A stretch of DNA of 64,000 nt from Nonlabens xylanidelens. Its GTDB lineage: Bacteria; Bacteroidota; Bacteroidia; Flavobacteriales; Flavobacteriaceae. Position 1 is the stretch's first letter; the number at the start of each line of letters is the position of its first letter. The stretch covers positions 1 to 64,000 of the forward strand of contig NZ_PTJE01000007.1 in assembly GCF_002934445.1 (NCBI RefSeq), in the 5' to 3' direction. Positions 27,414 to 35,829 of this stretch are shown here, one piece after another. The notes below the pieces were generated by a model. It had not been told where the DNA came from and did no database searches. It saw only the letters and a program-made list of their open reading frames with translations. Position numbers and translations under genes: made by a program.

Positions 27414-27821
27414 ATGAAGAAATTCTTATTACTATTAATAGCCATTCCATTTTTATCCCTAACCACTATCAATGATAGAGATCAGTTTATAGGTAAGTGG
27501 ATAGATGAAAAAGAAAAGGGTTTTATAGAATTTGATAAAGAGGGTTATGTGATGCTAGGTAGTCTCGATGATCCTTATGGAGGTAAAGATTTTGTAATAA
27601 ATGGAAAAAGAGTAAGCATGACTTACCAGATTTTTGAAGAGACCACTCCTATACAATTAGACATTATATTAACTGAATTTGAATCAGGAAAACAAAAAAA
27701 GATGCTCTGTATTGCTCAATTTATTAGTGATGATAAGATGAGACTACAAATGGATGTGACTGGTAATAGACCAACAGAGTTCAATGAGGAAAAACAAGTT
27801 TACTTTAATAGAGAATTGTAA
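27414..27821 (+). CDS. Small secreted lipocalin-like protein of unknown function
   Basis: 135 residues. Signal peptide MKKFLLLLIAIPFLSLTT. The mature protein begins with DQFIGKWIDEKEKGFIEFDKEG, the 'GKW' opening of lipocalin-like domains, and continues as predicted beta strands. Function unknown. A bidirectional hairpin follows. Confidence 0.7.
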   Translation: MKKFLLLLIAIPFLSLTTINDRDQFIGKWIDEKEKGFIEFDKEGYVMLGSLDDPYGGKDFVINGKRVSMTYQIFEETTPIQLDIILTEFESGKQKKMLCIAQFISDDKMRLQMDVTGNRPTEFNEEKQVYFNREL

Positions 27822-27856
27822 ATAGTGTAGGTAGCTAGAAAGGTTATTAAATTAAT

Positions 27857-27900
27857 AAAGCTCGTTTCTAAGTAATAGATAAACGAGCTTTACTGTTTTT
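27857..27900. terminator. Hairpin between converging genes (27414 gene and ECF membrane partner)
   Basis: AAAGCTCGTTT (27857-27867) pairs perfectly with AAACGAGCTTT (27881-27891), 13-nt loop, with a short T-run at 27896-27900 on the plus side. Confidence 0.75.
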
Positions 27901-27917
27901 CAGAACTTAATGATGGG

Positions 27918-28559
27918 TTATACCTCCATACGTTTCAACTCATTATAATTGCGTTTTAACTTACGTAATAATATTCCATAAATTAATTGATAAATAAGAT
28001 ACATAATGACACACATTACTAAAAACATAACAAATGTTAGACCTAAGAAAGTGGCATAAAAGGCAGTTTCATGACCTATGAAATTAGGCGAATTTAATAC
28101 TTCGGATATCCTAGGGTCGTTAGGAATAATCAGCACCGCGCCTATCATTCCTACTACCATCATATAAACCAGGTTGTACCATATGTACCACTTCATAGTG
28201 CGCCTGGTCTTGAGTATTCTATTCATTAAACTTCTAGTAGGCTGCGATGTAGAGATGTTTTTATAATTTTTATAAAATAGAAATATAAAAAATACAATCA
28301 CTACATAGTGGACTATCATAGAACCATAGTAAAACGGTTTTCCTATTAATTCTACAGTATTGTTCTCTTCATTTCCAAAATGGGAGAATAGGCCTAAGAC
28401 TATAAATAGCGCAAACTCAATTATAGCGATAATAAACAACCATTTTACAATACTGCTTGATTTTCTAGCTAATAAACCACCTAATTGTTCTTTAGAAAAT
28501 TGAGGGGCATTACCGGTTTGCGACTGCCAGTTTTGTTTAAGTATATCTAGTTGATCCAT
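27918..28559 (-). CDS. Polytopic membrane protein, probable partner of the ECF sigma factor
   Basis: 213 residues. A short cytoplasmic N-terminus (MDQLDILKQNWQSQ) is followed by about four transmembrane segments (near 40-60, 78-98, 122-145, 168-195) and a basic C-terminal tail (LRKLKRNYNELKRM). It starts 4 bp after the ECF sigma gene, the usual place of an anti-sigma factor. The N-terminal 'LKQ.WQ' segment is common in such Bacteroidota proteins. No zinc-anti-sigma HXXXCXXC motif is visible, so the anti-sigma role is inferred from position. Confidence 0.75.
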   Translation of the reverse strand: MDQLDILKQNWQSQTGNAPQFSKEQLGGLLARKSSSIVKWLFIIAIIEFALFIVLGLFSHFGNEENNTVELIGKPFYYGSMIVHYVVIVFFIFLFYKNYKNISTSQPTRSLMNRILKTRRTMKWYIWYNLVYMMVVGMIGAVLIIPNDPRISEVLNSPNFIGHETAFYATFLGLTFVMFLVMCVIMYLIYQLIYGILLRKLKRNYNELKRMEV

Positions 28560-28563
28560 GATT

Positions 28564-29058
28564 TTATGGATTTATAATGTTAGTTAATTTCGTTTTAATC
28601 CTGTTCATCTTCACCCTTGCATTTACTTCAGAGATTCCCATTGTTTCGGCTATTTCTCTGTAATTTTTATCTTCTAGATATAGAAAAACCAGTGCTTTTT
28701 CTATATCATTTAATTGTTTTACCGCGCCGTACAGTAAAGTAAGTTGCTCCATTTGCTCATCATCTTCTGGTCTGTCAGCGATTTTAAATTGGACAGAATC
28801 ATAATCCTGTGTCTTCACCCTACGTGTAGACTTGCGATATAATGTTATAGCTGTGTTCAACGCAACTCTATACATCCAGGTGCTGAATTTAGCATCACCT
28901 CTAAATTTAGGATAGGCACGCCACAGCTGTATGGTTACTTCCTGAAACAGGTCGTTGTGCGCATCTTGATCATTAGTATATAGTCTACATATTTTGTGGA
29001 CTATATTCTGATTCTCTTCTAGCTGTTTAACAAATTCTTCTTCGAGTTTTTTACTCAC
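28564..29058 (-). CDS. ECF-type RNA polymerase sigma factor (GTG start)
   Basis: 164 residues, read from GTG at 29058. Region 2 is NDLFQEVTIQLWRAYPKFRG followed by FSTWMYRVALNTAI. Region 4 is the C-terminal helix-turn-helix (LEDKNYREIAETMGISEVN). It directs RNA polymerase to a stress- or envelope-type regulon that cannot be predicted here. It is the first gene of a two-gene operon with the membrane protein. Upstream on the minus strand, ATTGTAACG followed by TTTT could belong to an autoregulated ECF promoter (weak inference). Confidence 0.93.
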   Translation of the reverse strand: MSKKLEEEFVKQLEENQNIVHKICRLYTNDQDAHNDLFQEVTIQLWRAYPKFRGDAKFSTWMYRVALNTAITLYRKSTRRVKTQDYDSVQFKIADRPEDDEQMEQLTLLYGAVKQLNDIEKALVFLYLEDKNYREIAETMGISEVNARVKMNRIKTKLTNIINP

Positions 29059-29157
29059 TTTTAATTGGCTTGGTTACTTAATAAGTCCTTTCTTTTTTTA
29101 AAACGTTACAATTATAGAAAAGAATGTTAATCAAAGGATAAATCACTCTTTCTAAAT

Positions 29158-29165
29158 TATCTTTG
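29158..29165 (+). promoter_or_regulatory. -7 element of the NADH dehydrogenase gene
   Basis: TATCTTTG, an exact TAnnTTTG match 15 bp before ATG 29181. Its TTG (29163) is in frame and could be mistaken for a start codon. Confidence 0.6.
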
Positions 29166-29180
29166 TTAAAACTTCATAAG

Positions 29181-30476
29181 ATGAATATTCCACAGTCAGA
29201 TTTACCACGAGTAATTGTTGTGGGCGGTGGTTTTGGTGGTGTTACGCTTTCGCGAAAGCTAACCAAACAAAATTTTCAAGTCGTACTTATAGACCGTCAT
29301 AATTATCACAATTTTCAACCATTAATGTATCAGGTGGCCACTAGTGGTTTAGAACCTGATTCTATAGCATTCCCATTGCGAGGGCTGGTGGAGGATAGGA
29401 AGAATTTCTTATTTAGATTAGGTGAAGTAAATTCCATAGATCCTGATAAGAAAATAGTATGCAGTTCTATAGGTGATGTAAGTTATGATTACCTGGTAAT
29501 TGCAACTGGAACAAAAACAAATTTCTTTGGTAATAAAGATCTAGAAGAAGCTTCTTTACAAATGAAGAGTGTGCCACAAGCGCTCAACATAAGAAGTTAT
29601 ATGCTGCAAAATCTAGAAAAAGCAACATTAACTAATGATGTAGAAGAGCAAAAGAAATTAATGCGCATCGTGCTTTCTGGTGCAGGACCTACTGGTGTAG
29701 AACTAGCTGGTGCTTTTGCAGAATTTAAGAAAGGAGTACTCAAGAATGATTATCCAGACCTCAATCCAGAGTTAATGGAAATTCATTTGTTAGATGGCTC
29801 AGATCGTGTGCTAGCCAGTATGAGTAAAAAAGCATCGCAAAAAGCTGAGAAATACCTAAGAAAGTTAGGAGTGCAAATTCATCTCAATGTATTGGTTAAG
29901 AATTATGAAAATGAAACCGTTCTTACTAATACAGATCTTCAAATAGTTGCATATACTTTTATATGGAGCGCTGGAGTAATAGGTAATCCTATTAAAGGAC
30001 TGCGAGAAGAAAGCGTGGATGAGCGTTCACAACGTTTTCTAGTAGATAAAATGAATCGAGTAGAAGGTTATGAAGGTATTTTTGCAATAGGAGATATTGC
30101 ATTAATGAAAACCGAAGAATTCCCTAAAGGACATCCACAAGTTGCGCAACCAGCAATACAACAAGGTAAATTGCTAGTAAAAAACTTTAAACGCTTAATA
30201 AATAACCAGCCATTAAAGGAGTTTTCTTACCTCGATAAAGGTAGCATGGCAACCATAGGTAGAAATAAAGCCGTGGCAGACGTGAAAAACTTTACCCTAG
30301 GCGGTTTTCTTGCATGGATTACTTGGTTAGGAGTTCACTTATACTTCTTAGTAGGTGTAAGAAATAGGTTAGTAGTGTTTCTCAATTGGATTTATAACTA
30401 TTTCAATTTTGATAGAGCTGCAAGAGTAATAATAAGACCTTACCAAAAGAAAAAAATAAATAGTAAACTGAAGTAA
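29181..30476 (+). CDS. ndh: Type II NADH:quinone oxidoreductase (NDH-2)
   Basis: 431 residues from ATG 29181. The N-terminal FAD Rossmann motif is RVIVVGGGFGGVTLSRKL, the second NAD(P)H-binding motif is IVLSGAGPTGVELAGAF (about 160-180), and the FAD motif GIFAIGDIALM follows. The C-terminal amphipathic region (about 365-400, LGGFLAWITWLGVHLYFLVG) attaches it to the inner face of the membrane. It passes electrons from NADH to menaquinone without pumping protons. The TLSRK segment right after the glycine loop is encoded by a palindrome copy, replacing the usual A-A-R-K-L. Confidence 0.94.
   Translation: MNIPQSDLPRVIVVGGGFGGVTLSRKLTKQNFQVVLIDRHNYHNFQPLMYQVATSGLEPDSIAFPLRGLVEDRKNFLFRLGEVNSIDPDKKIVCSSIGDVSYDYLVIATGTKTNFFGNKDLEEASLQMKSVPQALNIRSYMLQNLEKATLTNDVEEQKKLMRIVLSGAGPTGVELAGAFAEFKKGVLKNDYPDLNPELMEIHLLDGSDRVLASMSKKASQKAEKYLRKLGVQIHLNVLVKNYENETVLTNTDLQIVAYTFIWSAGVIGNPIKGLREESVDERSQRFLVDKMNRVEGYEGIFAIGDIALMKTEEFPKGHPQVAQPAIQQGKLLVKNFKRLINNQPLKEFSYLDKGSMATIGRNKAVADVKNFTLGGFLAWITWLGVHLYFLVGVRNRLVVFLNWIYNYFNFDRAARVIIRPYQKKKINSKLK
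29245..29259. repeat. Interspersed palindrome, copy 8 (inside ndh)
   Basis: CGCTTTCGCGAAAGC, encoding T-L-S-R-K in the helix after the FAD-binding glycine loop. Confidence 0.96.
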
Positions 30477-30574
30477 TAGTCACTGATAGATGTACATTAT
30501 CTTTTCATAGTCACTTTTTGTATTTATATCAACTTTTGAATGATAAAGGTGGTACATTAATACAAAAACACACC

Positions 30575-30603
30575 TTGTTTAAGCCTTGTTTTTGGTATCT
30601 TTG
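30575..30603 (+). promoter_or_regulatory. Promoter of lpd (-33 TTG, -7 TATCTTTG)
   Basis: TATCTTTG at 30596-30603 matches TAnnTTTG. TTG at 30575-30577 is 18 bp upstream. The -7 box lies 33 bp before the ATG. Confidence 0.7.
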
Positions 30604-30636
30604 ATATACTTTAATGTATAATAAAACCCAACTCTT

Positions 30637-32037
30637 ATGAGTACGTACGATGTAGCAATAATAGGTTCTGGACCTGGTGGCTATGTAGCCGCAATACGCT
30701 GTGCACAACTAGGCATGAAAACTGCCATTATAGAAAAGTATAATACCTTAGGTGGTACATGTCTTAATGTAGGTTGTATCCCTTCAAAGGCACTTCTAGA
30801 TTCTTCTCACCATTATGACGATGCTATGAAGCATTTTTCTGACCATGGTATCGAGATTCCTGGAGATATAAAGATCAACTTTGAGAAGATGATCGCTCGT
30901 AAAAAGAAAGTTGTAGACCAGACATGTGATGGTGTACAATTCTTGATGAAGAAAAACGAGATCGATGTGTTTACAGGTATGGGATCTTTTGTAGATGCTA
31001 CACACATAAAAATAGATGGTGAGACGTCACAGACGATAGAAGCAAAACATACTATTATCGCTACAGGTTCAAAACCTGCGACATTACCATTTATCACACT
31101 AGATAAAGAAAGAGTAATCACTTCTACAGAAGCGCTAGTTCTTAAAGAAATTCCTAAACACATGATCGTAATAGGTGGTGGTGTTATAGGTCTAGAATTA
31201 GGACAGGTTTATAAAAGACTAGGTGCTGCGGTTACTGTTATAGAATATGCAGACCGTATCACACCAGCGATGGATAAAGTGCTTTCTAAAGAATTAATGA
31301 AGGTTCTTAAAAAGCAAAAAATTAAATTCAATTTATCTCATGCGGTTAATAAAGTAGAGCGCAATGGCGATACAGTTACTGTAACTGCAAAAAACAAAAA
31401 AGGAGAAGAAGTTACCTTTGAAGGTGATTACTGTCTAGTTTCTGTAGGTAGACGTCCTTATACTGATAAATTAAACGCTACTGCTGCAGGAGTTAAAATT
31501 AACGGGCGTGGACAGGTAGAAGTAAATGAGCATTTACAGACTAACGTTTCTAACATTTATGCTATAGGTGACGTAGTGCGTGGTACCATGTTAGCTCATA
31601 AAGCTGAAGAAGAAGGAACTTTTGTAGCAGAAACTATTGCAGGTCAAAAACCACACATTAACTATAACTTAATTCCTAATGTAGTTTATACATGGCCAGA
31701 AGTAGCTAGTGTAGGTAAAACAGAAGAAGAATTAAAAGAAGCTGGTGTAGAATATAAAGCAGGATCATTCCCTATGCGTGCATTAGGTAGATCTCGTGCC
31801 TCTGGAGATATCGACGGATTAGTAAAAATCCTTGCAGATAAAACTACAGACGAAGTTCTAGGAGTACACATGATAGGTGCAAGAGCGGCAGATTTAATTG
31901 CCGAAGGAGTTACTGCAATGGAATTTAGAGCCAGTGCCGAAGATATAGCTAGAATGTCACATGCACATCCTACTTATTCTGAAGCTGTTAAGGAAGCAGC
32001 GCTTGCTGCAACTGACGATAGAGCTCTACACATGTAG
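30637..32037 (+). CDS. lpd: Dihydrolipoyl dehydrogenase
   Basis: E3 subunit of pyruvate and 2-oxoglutarate dehydrogenase complexes; it reoxidises lipoamide with NAD. 466 residues. FAD loop AIIGSGPGGYVAAIR, redox disulfide C42/C47 in GGTCLNVGCIPSK, NAD-binding IGGGVIGLELGQVY (about 178-190), and C-terminal active-site base in HAHPTYSEAV. Monocistronic, with a clear promoter and a terminator. The E1 and E2 genes are elsewhere. Confidence 0.97.
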   Translation: MSTYDVAIIGSGPGGYVAAIRCAQLGMKTAIIEKYNTLGGTCLNVGCIPSKALLDSSHHYDDAMKHFSDHGIEIPGDIKINFEKMIARKKKVVDQTCDGVQFLMKKNEIDVFTGMGSFVDATHIKIDGETSQTIEAKHTIIATGSKPATLPFITLDKERVITSTEALVLKEIPKHMIVIGGGVIGLELGQVYKRLGAAVTVIEYADRITPAMDKVLSKELMKVLKKQKIKFNLSHAVNKVERNGDTVTVTAKNKKGEEVTFEGDYCLVSVGRRPYTDKLNATAAGVKINGRGQVEVNEHLQTNVSNIYAIGDVVRGTMLAHKAEEEGTFVAETIAGQKPHINYNLIPNVVYTWPEVASVGKTEEELKEAGVEYKAGSFPMRALGRSRASGDIDGLVKILADKTTDEVLGVHMIGARAADLIAEGVTAMEFRASAEDIARMSHAHPTYSEAVKEAALAATDDRALHM

Positions 32038-32060
32038 ATTTAAAAACATTGTTTTTATTT

Positions 32061-32091
32061 AAGCCGGTTCTTTATGAATCGGCTTTTTTTT
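32061..32091 (+). terminator. Terminator of lpd
   Basis: AAGCCGGTTC pairs with GAATCGGCTT (one G-T pair), followed by eight Ts. Confidence 0.9.
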
Positions 32092-32164
32092 GGTCTATTA
32101 ACATTTCATTAGCAAACTCTTTAAGATCTAGTTACGTATTTAGTACAACTAACTTAACAGATTT

Positions 32165-34414
32165 ATGAAAATTATTTTTTCTTATTCCGCTTTCGCGAAA
32201 GCGGTATTATTTATTGCCTTTTTCTTTTCTACACAGTTTATTGCTGCCCATACAATTACTGGTTTTATTAAAGATATTAATGGACAACCATTAAAAGATG
32301 TTTATGTTTTAAATGTAAAATCTGGTACACACACACATTCAAATGCCAAAGGCTTTTTTACCATAGACAATGTGGAGCAGGAAGAAGAGCTGAGATTTTC
32401 TCATATAGGTTATGAGGCGAGTTCTATCGTGGTAACTAACCATAAAGATATTTTACAAATTACATTGAGTCCATCTTCTTTAAATCTAGATGCGATTACT
32501 ATAAGTAACGATGTAGAGACACTTAATGTACTAGCAAATGTAGATTTACAAATCAATCCTGTAACGTCTTCTCAAGAAATCCTGAGAACAGTTCCTGGAC
32601 TATTTATAGGACAACATGCTGGTGGTGGTAAAGCAGAGCAAATTTTTCTAAGAGGTTTTGATATAGATCACGGTACAGATATCGCTATTAATGTAGATGG
32701 TATGCCGGTAAATATGGTGTCTCATGCACATGGACAAGGATATGCAGACCTTCATTTTCTTATACCAGAAACTATCAATAACATTTCTTATGGAGTAGGT
32801 AATTATGATGAGAGCGTAGGTAACTTTGCTACCGCAGGACACGTAGATTTTAAAACTAAAAGTTATCTAGACGAGAGCAAAATAAGTGTAGAGATAGGTG
32901 ATTTTAACCACCAGCGTTATTTAGGTCTGGTACAATTGGTTGATAATGCTCATACGACAGCTTATGTTGCTACAGAGTATTTAACCTTTGATGGACCGTA
33001 TGATAGCCCACAAAATTTTGATAGAATCAACCTATTTGGAAAATTACACCATACTACAGATTCAGGAAATAGACTAAGTTTAAGTTTATCTCATTTTGAT
33101 AGTGAGTGGGACGCGAGTGGACAGATACCACAACGTGCTGTAGATAGTGGTTTAATAGACCGTTTTGGTTCTATAGACGACACAGAAGGTGGTTCTACAT
33201 CTAGAACTAACGTGGTACTTAATTATGACATGGACATAAGTGATAAAGAACAGTTAGAAACTACCATGTTTTATTCTCATTATGATTTTCTATTGTATTC
33301 AAATTTTACATTCTTCTTAGAAGATCCTATAAATGGAGATCAGATACAGCAGCAAGAATCTCGTGACTTAGCTGGTTTTAAAACTAAATATTCTTATGAA
33401 ACTCAACTAGGTGCAAATGACCTAAGTCTTATAGCAGGTTTTGGTTTAAGAAATGATAGAACTGATGCATCAGGATTATCAAGAACTTTAAATAGAAGAA
33501 CAACGCTTGAAAATATACAATTAGGTGATATCAATGAAACCAATTCTTCACTCTTTGTGGGTGCAGAATTATCGGTAAATAAATTGTTAATAGATGCAGG
33601 ATTAAGATTAGAGCGATTCAAATTTGTCTATAAAGATGCTTTAACAGAAACTTTTGATACACAGTCACAAACTGCTACAGCATTATTGCCTAAATTGAAT
33701 TTTAATTATGAGGTAAGTGATAATGTAAAAGTTTACTTGCACAATGGGGTAGGAATGCACAGTAATGATACTAGAGTAGTATTAGAAAATGGAGCAGATG
33801 ATATTTTACCTAAATCATATGGATCTGATCTAGGTACTGTATGGAAAGCTAGTGATAACCTAGTGGTTAATGGAGCGTTGTGGTACCTGTTTTTAGAACA
33901 AGAATTTGTCTATGTAGGTGATGCAGGTATTGTAGAGCCTAGTGGTGAGACAGAGCGTTATGGTTTTGACCTAGGTGTAAAATACCAGCTTACAGACTTC
34001 TTGTTTTTAGATACTAATCTTAATTATGCACACGCTAGGGCGATTAATGAGCCAGACGGCGCAGATTATATACCACTAGCACCAGAATTTACTTCTACAG
34101 GTGGTATCAGTCTTAAAGATTATAAAAGATTTAATGCTGGATTGCGTTATCGTTATATAGGTGATAGAGCAGCAAATGAAGATAACAGCATCGTTGCAGA
34201 GGGCTATTTTGTAGCAGACTTTAATGTCAACTATGACCTTACTGATAACCTAAGACTAGGTATGGCTGTACAGAATCTATTTGATGTAGAGTGGAATGAA
34301 ACACAGTTTGCAACAGAATCTAGACTTGCTAGCGAGGCACAATCTGTAGAAGAGATTCATTTCACACCAGGAACACCTTTCTTTTTAAGGGGTAGTATAC
34401 AATATCGTTTCTAA
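32165..34414 (+). CDS. TonB-dependent outer-membrane receptor
   Basis: 749 residues. A signal peptide precedes a carboxypeptidase-regulatory-like (CarbopepD_reg_2) domain at about 29-105 (ITGFIKDINGQPLKDVYVLN). The plug (about 120-230) contains EILRTVPGLFIGQHAGGGKA, FLRGFDIDHGTDIAINVDG and the His-rich MVSHAHGQGYADLHF. The beta-barrel fills the rest and ends FFLRGSIQYRF. It imports a bulky or metal-bound ligand using TonB energy. The His-rich plug may hint at a metal substrate, which is inference. Residues 9-13 of the signal peptide (AFAKA) come from a palindrome copy. Confidence 0.92.
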   Translation: MKIIFSYSAFAKAVLFIAFFFSTQFIAAHTITGFIKDINGQPLKDVYVLNVKSGTHTHSNAKGFFTIDNVEQEEELRFSHIGYEASSIVVTNHKDILQITLSPSSLNLDAITISNDVETLNVLANVDLQINPVTSSQEILRTVPGLFIGQHAGGGKAEQIFLRGFDIDHGTDIAINVDGMPVNMVSHAHGQGYADLHFLIPETINNISYGVGNYDESVGNFATAGHVDFKTKSYLDESKISVEIGDFNHQRYLGLVQLVDNAHTTAYVATEYLTFDGPYDSPQNFDRINLFGKLHHTTDSGNRLSLSLSHFDSEWDASGQIPQRAVDSGLIDRFGSIDDTEGGSTSRTNVVLNYDMDISDKEQLETTMFYSHYDFLLYSNFTFFLEDPINGDQIQQQESRDLAGFKTKYSYETQLGANDLSLIAGFGLRNDRTDASGLSRTLNRRTTLENIQLGDINETNSSLFVGAELSVNKLLIDAGLRLERFKFVYKDALTETFDTQSQTATALLPKLNFNYEVSDNVKVYLHNGVGMHSNDTRVVLENGADDILPKSYGSDLGTVWKASDNLVVNGALWYLFLEQEFVYVGDAGIVEPSGETERYGFDLGVKYQLTDFLFLDTNLNYAHARAINEPDGADYIPLAPEFTSTGGISLKDYKRFNAGLRYRYIGDRAANEDNSIVAEGYFVADFNVNYDLTDNLRLGMAVQNLFDVEWNETQFATESRLASEAQSVEEIHFTPGTPFFLRGSIQYRF
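32187..32204. repeat. Interspersed palindrome, copy 9 (inside the TonB receptor signal peptide)
   Basis: CCGCTTTCGCGAAAGCGG, an 18-bp perfect palindrome encoding S-A-F-A-K-A-V just before the hydrophobic core of the signal peptide. Confidence 0.97.
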
Positions 34415-34441
34415 GAATATCTAAAATATTTCAAATTAAGT

Positions 34442-34471
34442 AAAAGCTATTTCTGTAAGAAATAGCTTTTT
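34442..34471 (+). terminator. Terminator of the TonB receptor gene
   Basis: Perfect 13-bp stem (34442-34454 with 34458-34470), GTA loop, T-run at the end. Confidence 0.9.
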
Positions 34472-34488
34472 GCTTTCTCTACAACTCT

Positions 34489-34496
34489 TACCTTTG
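34489..34496 (+). promoter_or_regulatory. -7 element of pabB, 7 bp before the start codon
   Basis: TACCTTTG, an exact TAnnTTTG match. With the ATG at 34504, transcription should start at or next to the start codon, so the mRNA is likely leaderless. Confidence 0.6.
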
Positions 34497-34503
34497 TTAG
34501 ATC

Positions 34504-35820
34504 ATGAAACAAAGAGAACTCCATCGTTTTGCCTTAGAAGATGCTGCTATTTTTAAAAAGAAATTGCTGTCGTTTTTTAAATCAGAAAAACACCTCGTTT
34601 ATCTAGAAAGCAATCAGGGTAATCTTAAACATGATACTTATGAAACACTTATAGGTGTAGGTGCTATAGATAGTATAACTTGTAAAACAGGAAAGGCATT
34701 TGAACAGTTAGCTGCTTTTAAGAGAGAATATAAAGACTGGATGTTCGGTTTTCTAGGTTATGACCTTAAAAATGAATTAGAATATCTGAAAACAGAAAAA
34801 CAAGACCTTCTAGAGTTTCCAGATTTAAGCTTTTTTGTACCAGAATTAGTTTTTGAGATTTCTCCAAATGAGCTAAAATTACATTCTTTTATTACCTCAC
34901 AACCTGCGGCGCAAAAACTAATCTCAAAGATAGAAACTCATTCACTTACTTCGTTTAAAAAAGTAATAAGACCAGTGCCTTTAAAAGCTAGAGATACTAA
35001 AGAAGATTATTTAAATAAAGCGCATACTTTTTTAGATCACATACGTAGAGGTGATATTTATGAAGCAAATTTTTGCACTCAGTTTTATGCACAAGAGGTA
35101 GAGCTAGATACTCAAAAAGCATTTCATGAATTAAATCAAATAAGCGAGCCACCATTTGCTGTTTATGCTAGATTTAATGAGCACTATGCGATATGTGCCA
35201 GCCCAGAACGTTATTTAAAGAAAACAGATAGGCAGTTGGTTTCTCAACCCATTAAAGGGACCGCAAGAAGGTCTGCTCATCTTGTTGAAGATGAAAAGCT
35301 AAAGGAATTGCTTTTTCACGATCCTAAAGAACGATCAGAAAATGTAATGATCGTAGATCTAGTACGCAATGATCTTTCTAAAACTGCTGTAAAAGGCAGT
35401 GTGCAAGTAGAAGAGCTTTTTGGAATGTACGCCTTTAAGCAAGTACATCAAATGATAAGTACAGTAGTGTCGCAACTAGATAGTAAATATGATTCTATAG
35501 ATGCTATAACCAGTACATTTCCCATGGGTAGTATGACCGGAGCGCCTAAAATAAGTGCTATGGAAATCATTGAACAAAATGAATCTTTTAAACGAGGACT
35601 GTACAGTGGCGCAATAGGCTACTTTACACCTCAAGACGATTTTGATTTTAACGTGGTTATACGCACTATTTTATATAATGAAAAATCCAAATCATTATCC
35701 TTTTCTGTAGGCAGCGCCATAACAGCAGCTGCAGTACCAGAAAAAGAATATGAAGAATGTTTTTTAAAAGCCAAAGCATTAATAGAAGTACTAGCGCTAC
35801 AAGGCGTGTACTTTGATTAA
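34504..35820 (+). CDS. pabB: Aminodeoxychorismate synthase component I (chorismate-binding)
   Basis: 438 residues. The C-terminal chorismate-binding domain includes RRGDIYEANFCTQF, QPIKGTARR (about 248), ENVMIVDLVRNDLS and FPMGSMTGAPK. PIKGT, with Lys where anthranilate synthase TrpE has PIAGT, is the known mark of PabB, so the product is 4-amino-4-deoxychorismate for folate synthesis. No amidotransferase pabA or lyase pabC gene is adjacent. tilS follows after 9 bp. Confidence 0.93.
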   Translation: MKQRELHRFALEDAAIFKKKLLSFFKSEKHLVYLESNQGNLKHDTYETLIGVGAIDSITCKTGKAFEQLAAFKREYKDWMFGFLGYDLKNELEYLKTEKQDLLEFPDLSFFVPELVFEISPNELKLHSFITSQPAAQKLISKIETHSLTSFKKVIRPVPLKARDTKEDYLNKAHTFLDHIRRGDIYEANFCTQFYAQEVELDTQKAFHELNQISEPPFAVYARFNEHYAICASPERYLKKTDRQLVSQPIKGTARRSAHLVEDEKLKELLFHDPKERSENVMIVDLVRNDLSKTAVKGSVQVEELFGMYAFKQVHQMISTVVSQLDSKYDSIDAITSTFPMGSMTGAPKISAMEIIEQNESFKRGLYSGAIGYFTPQDDFDFNVVIRTILYNEKSKSLSFSVGSAITAAAVPEKEYEECFLKAKALIEVLALQGVYFD

Positions 35821-35829
35821 ATTTGTACC

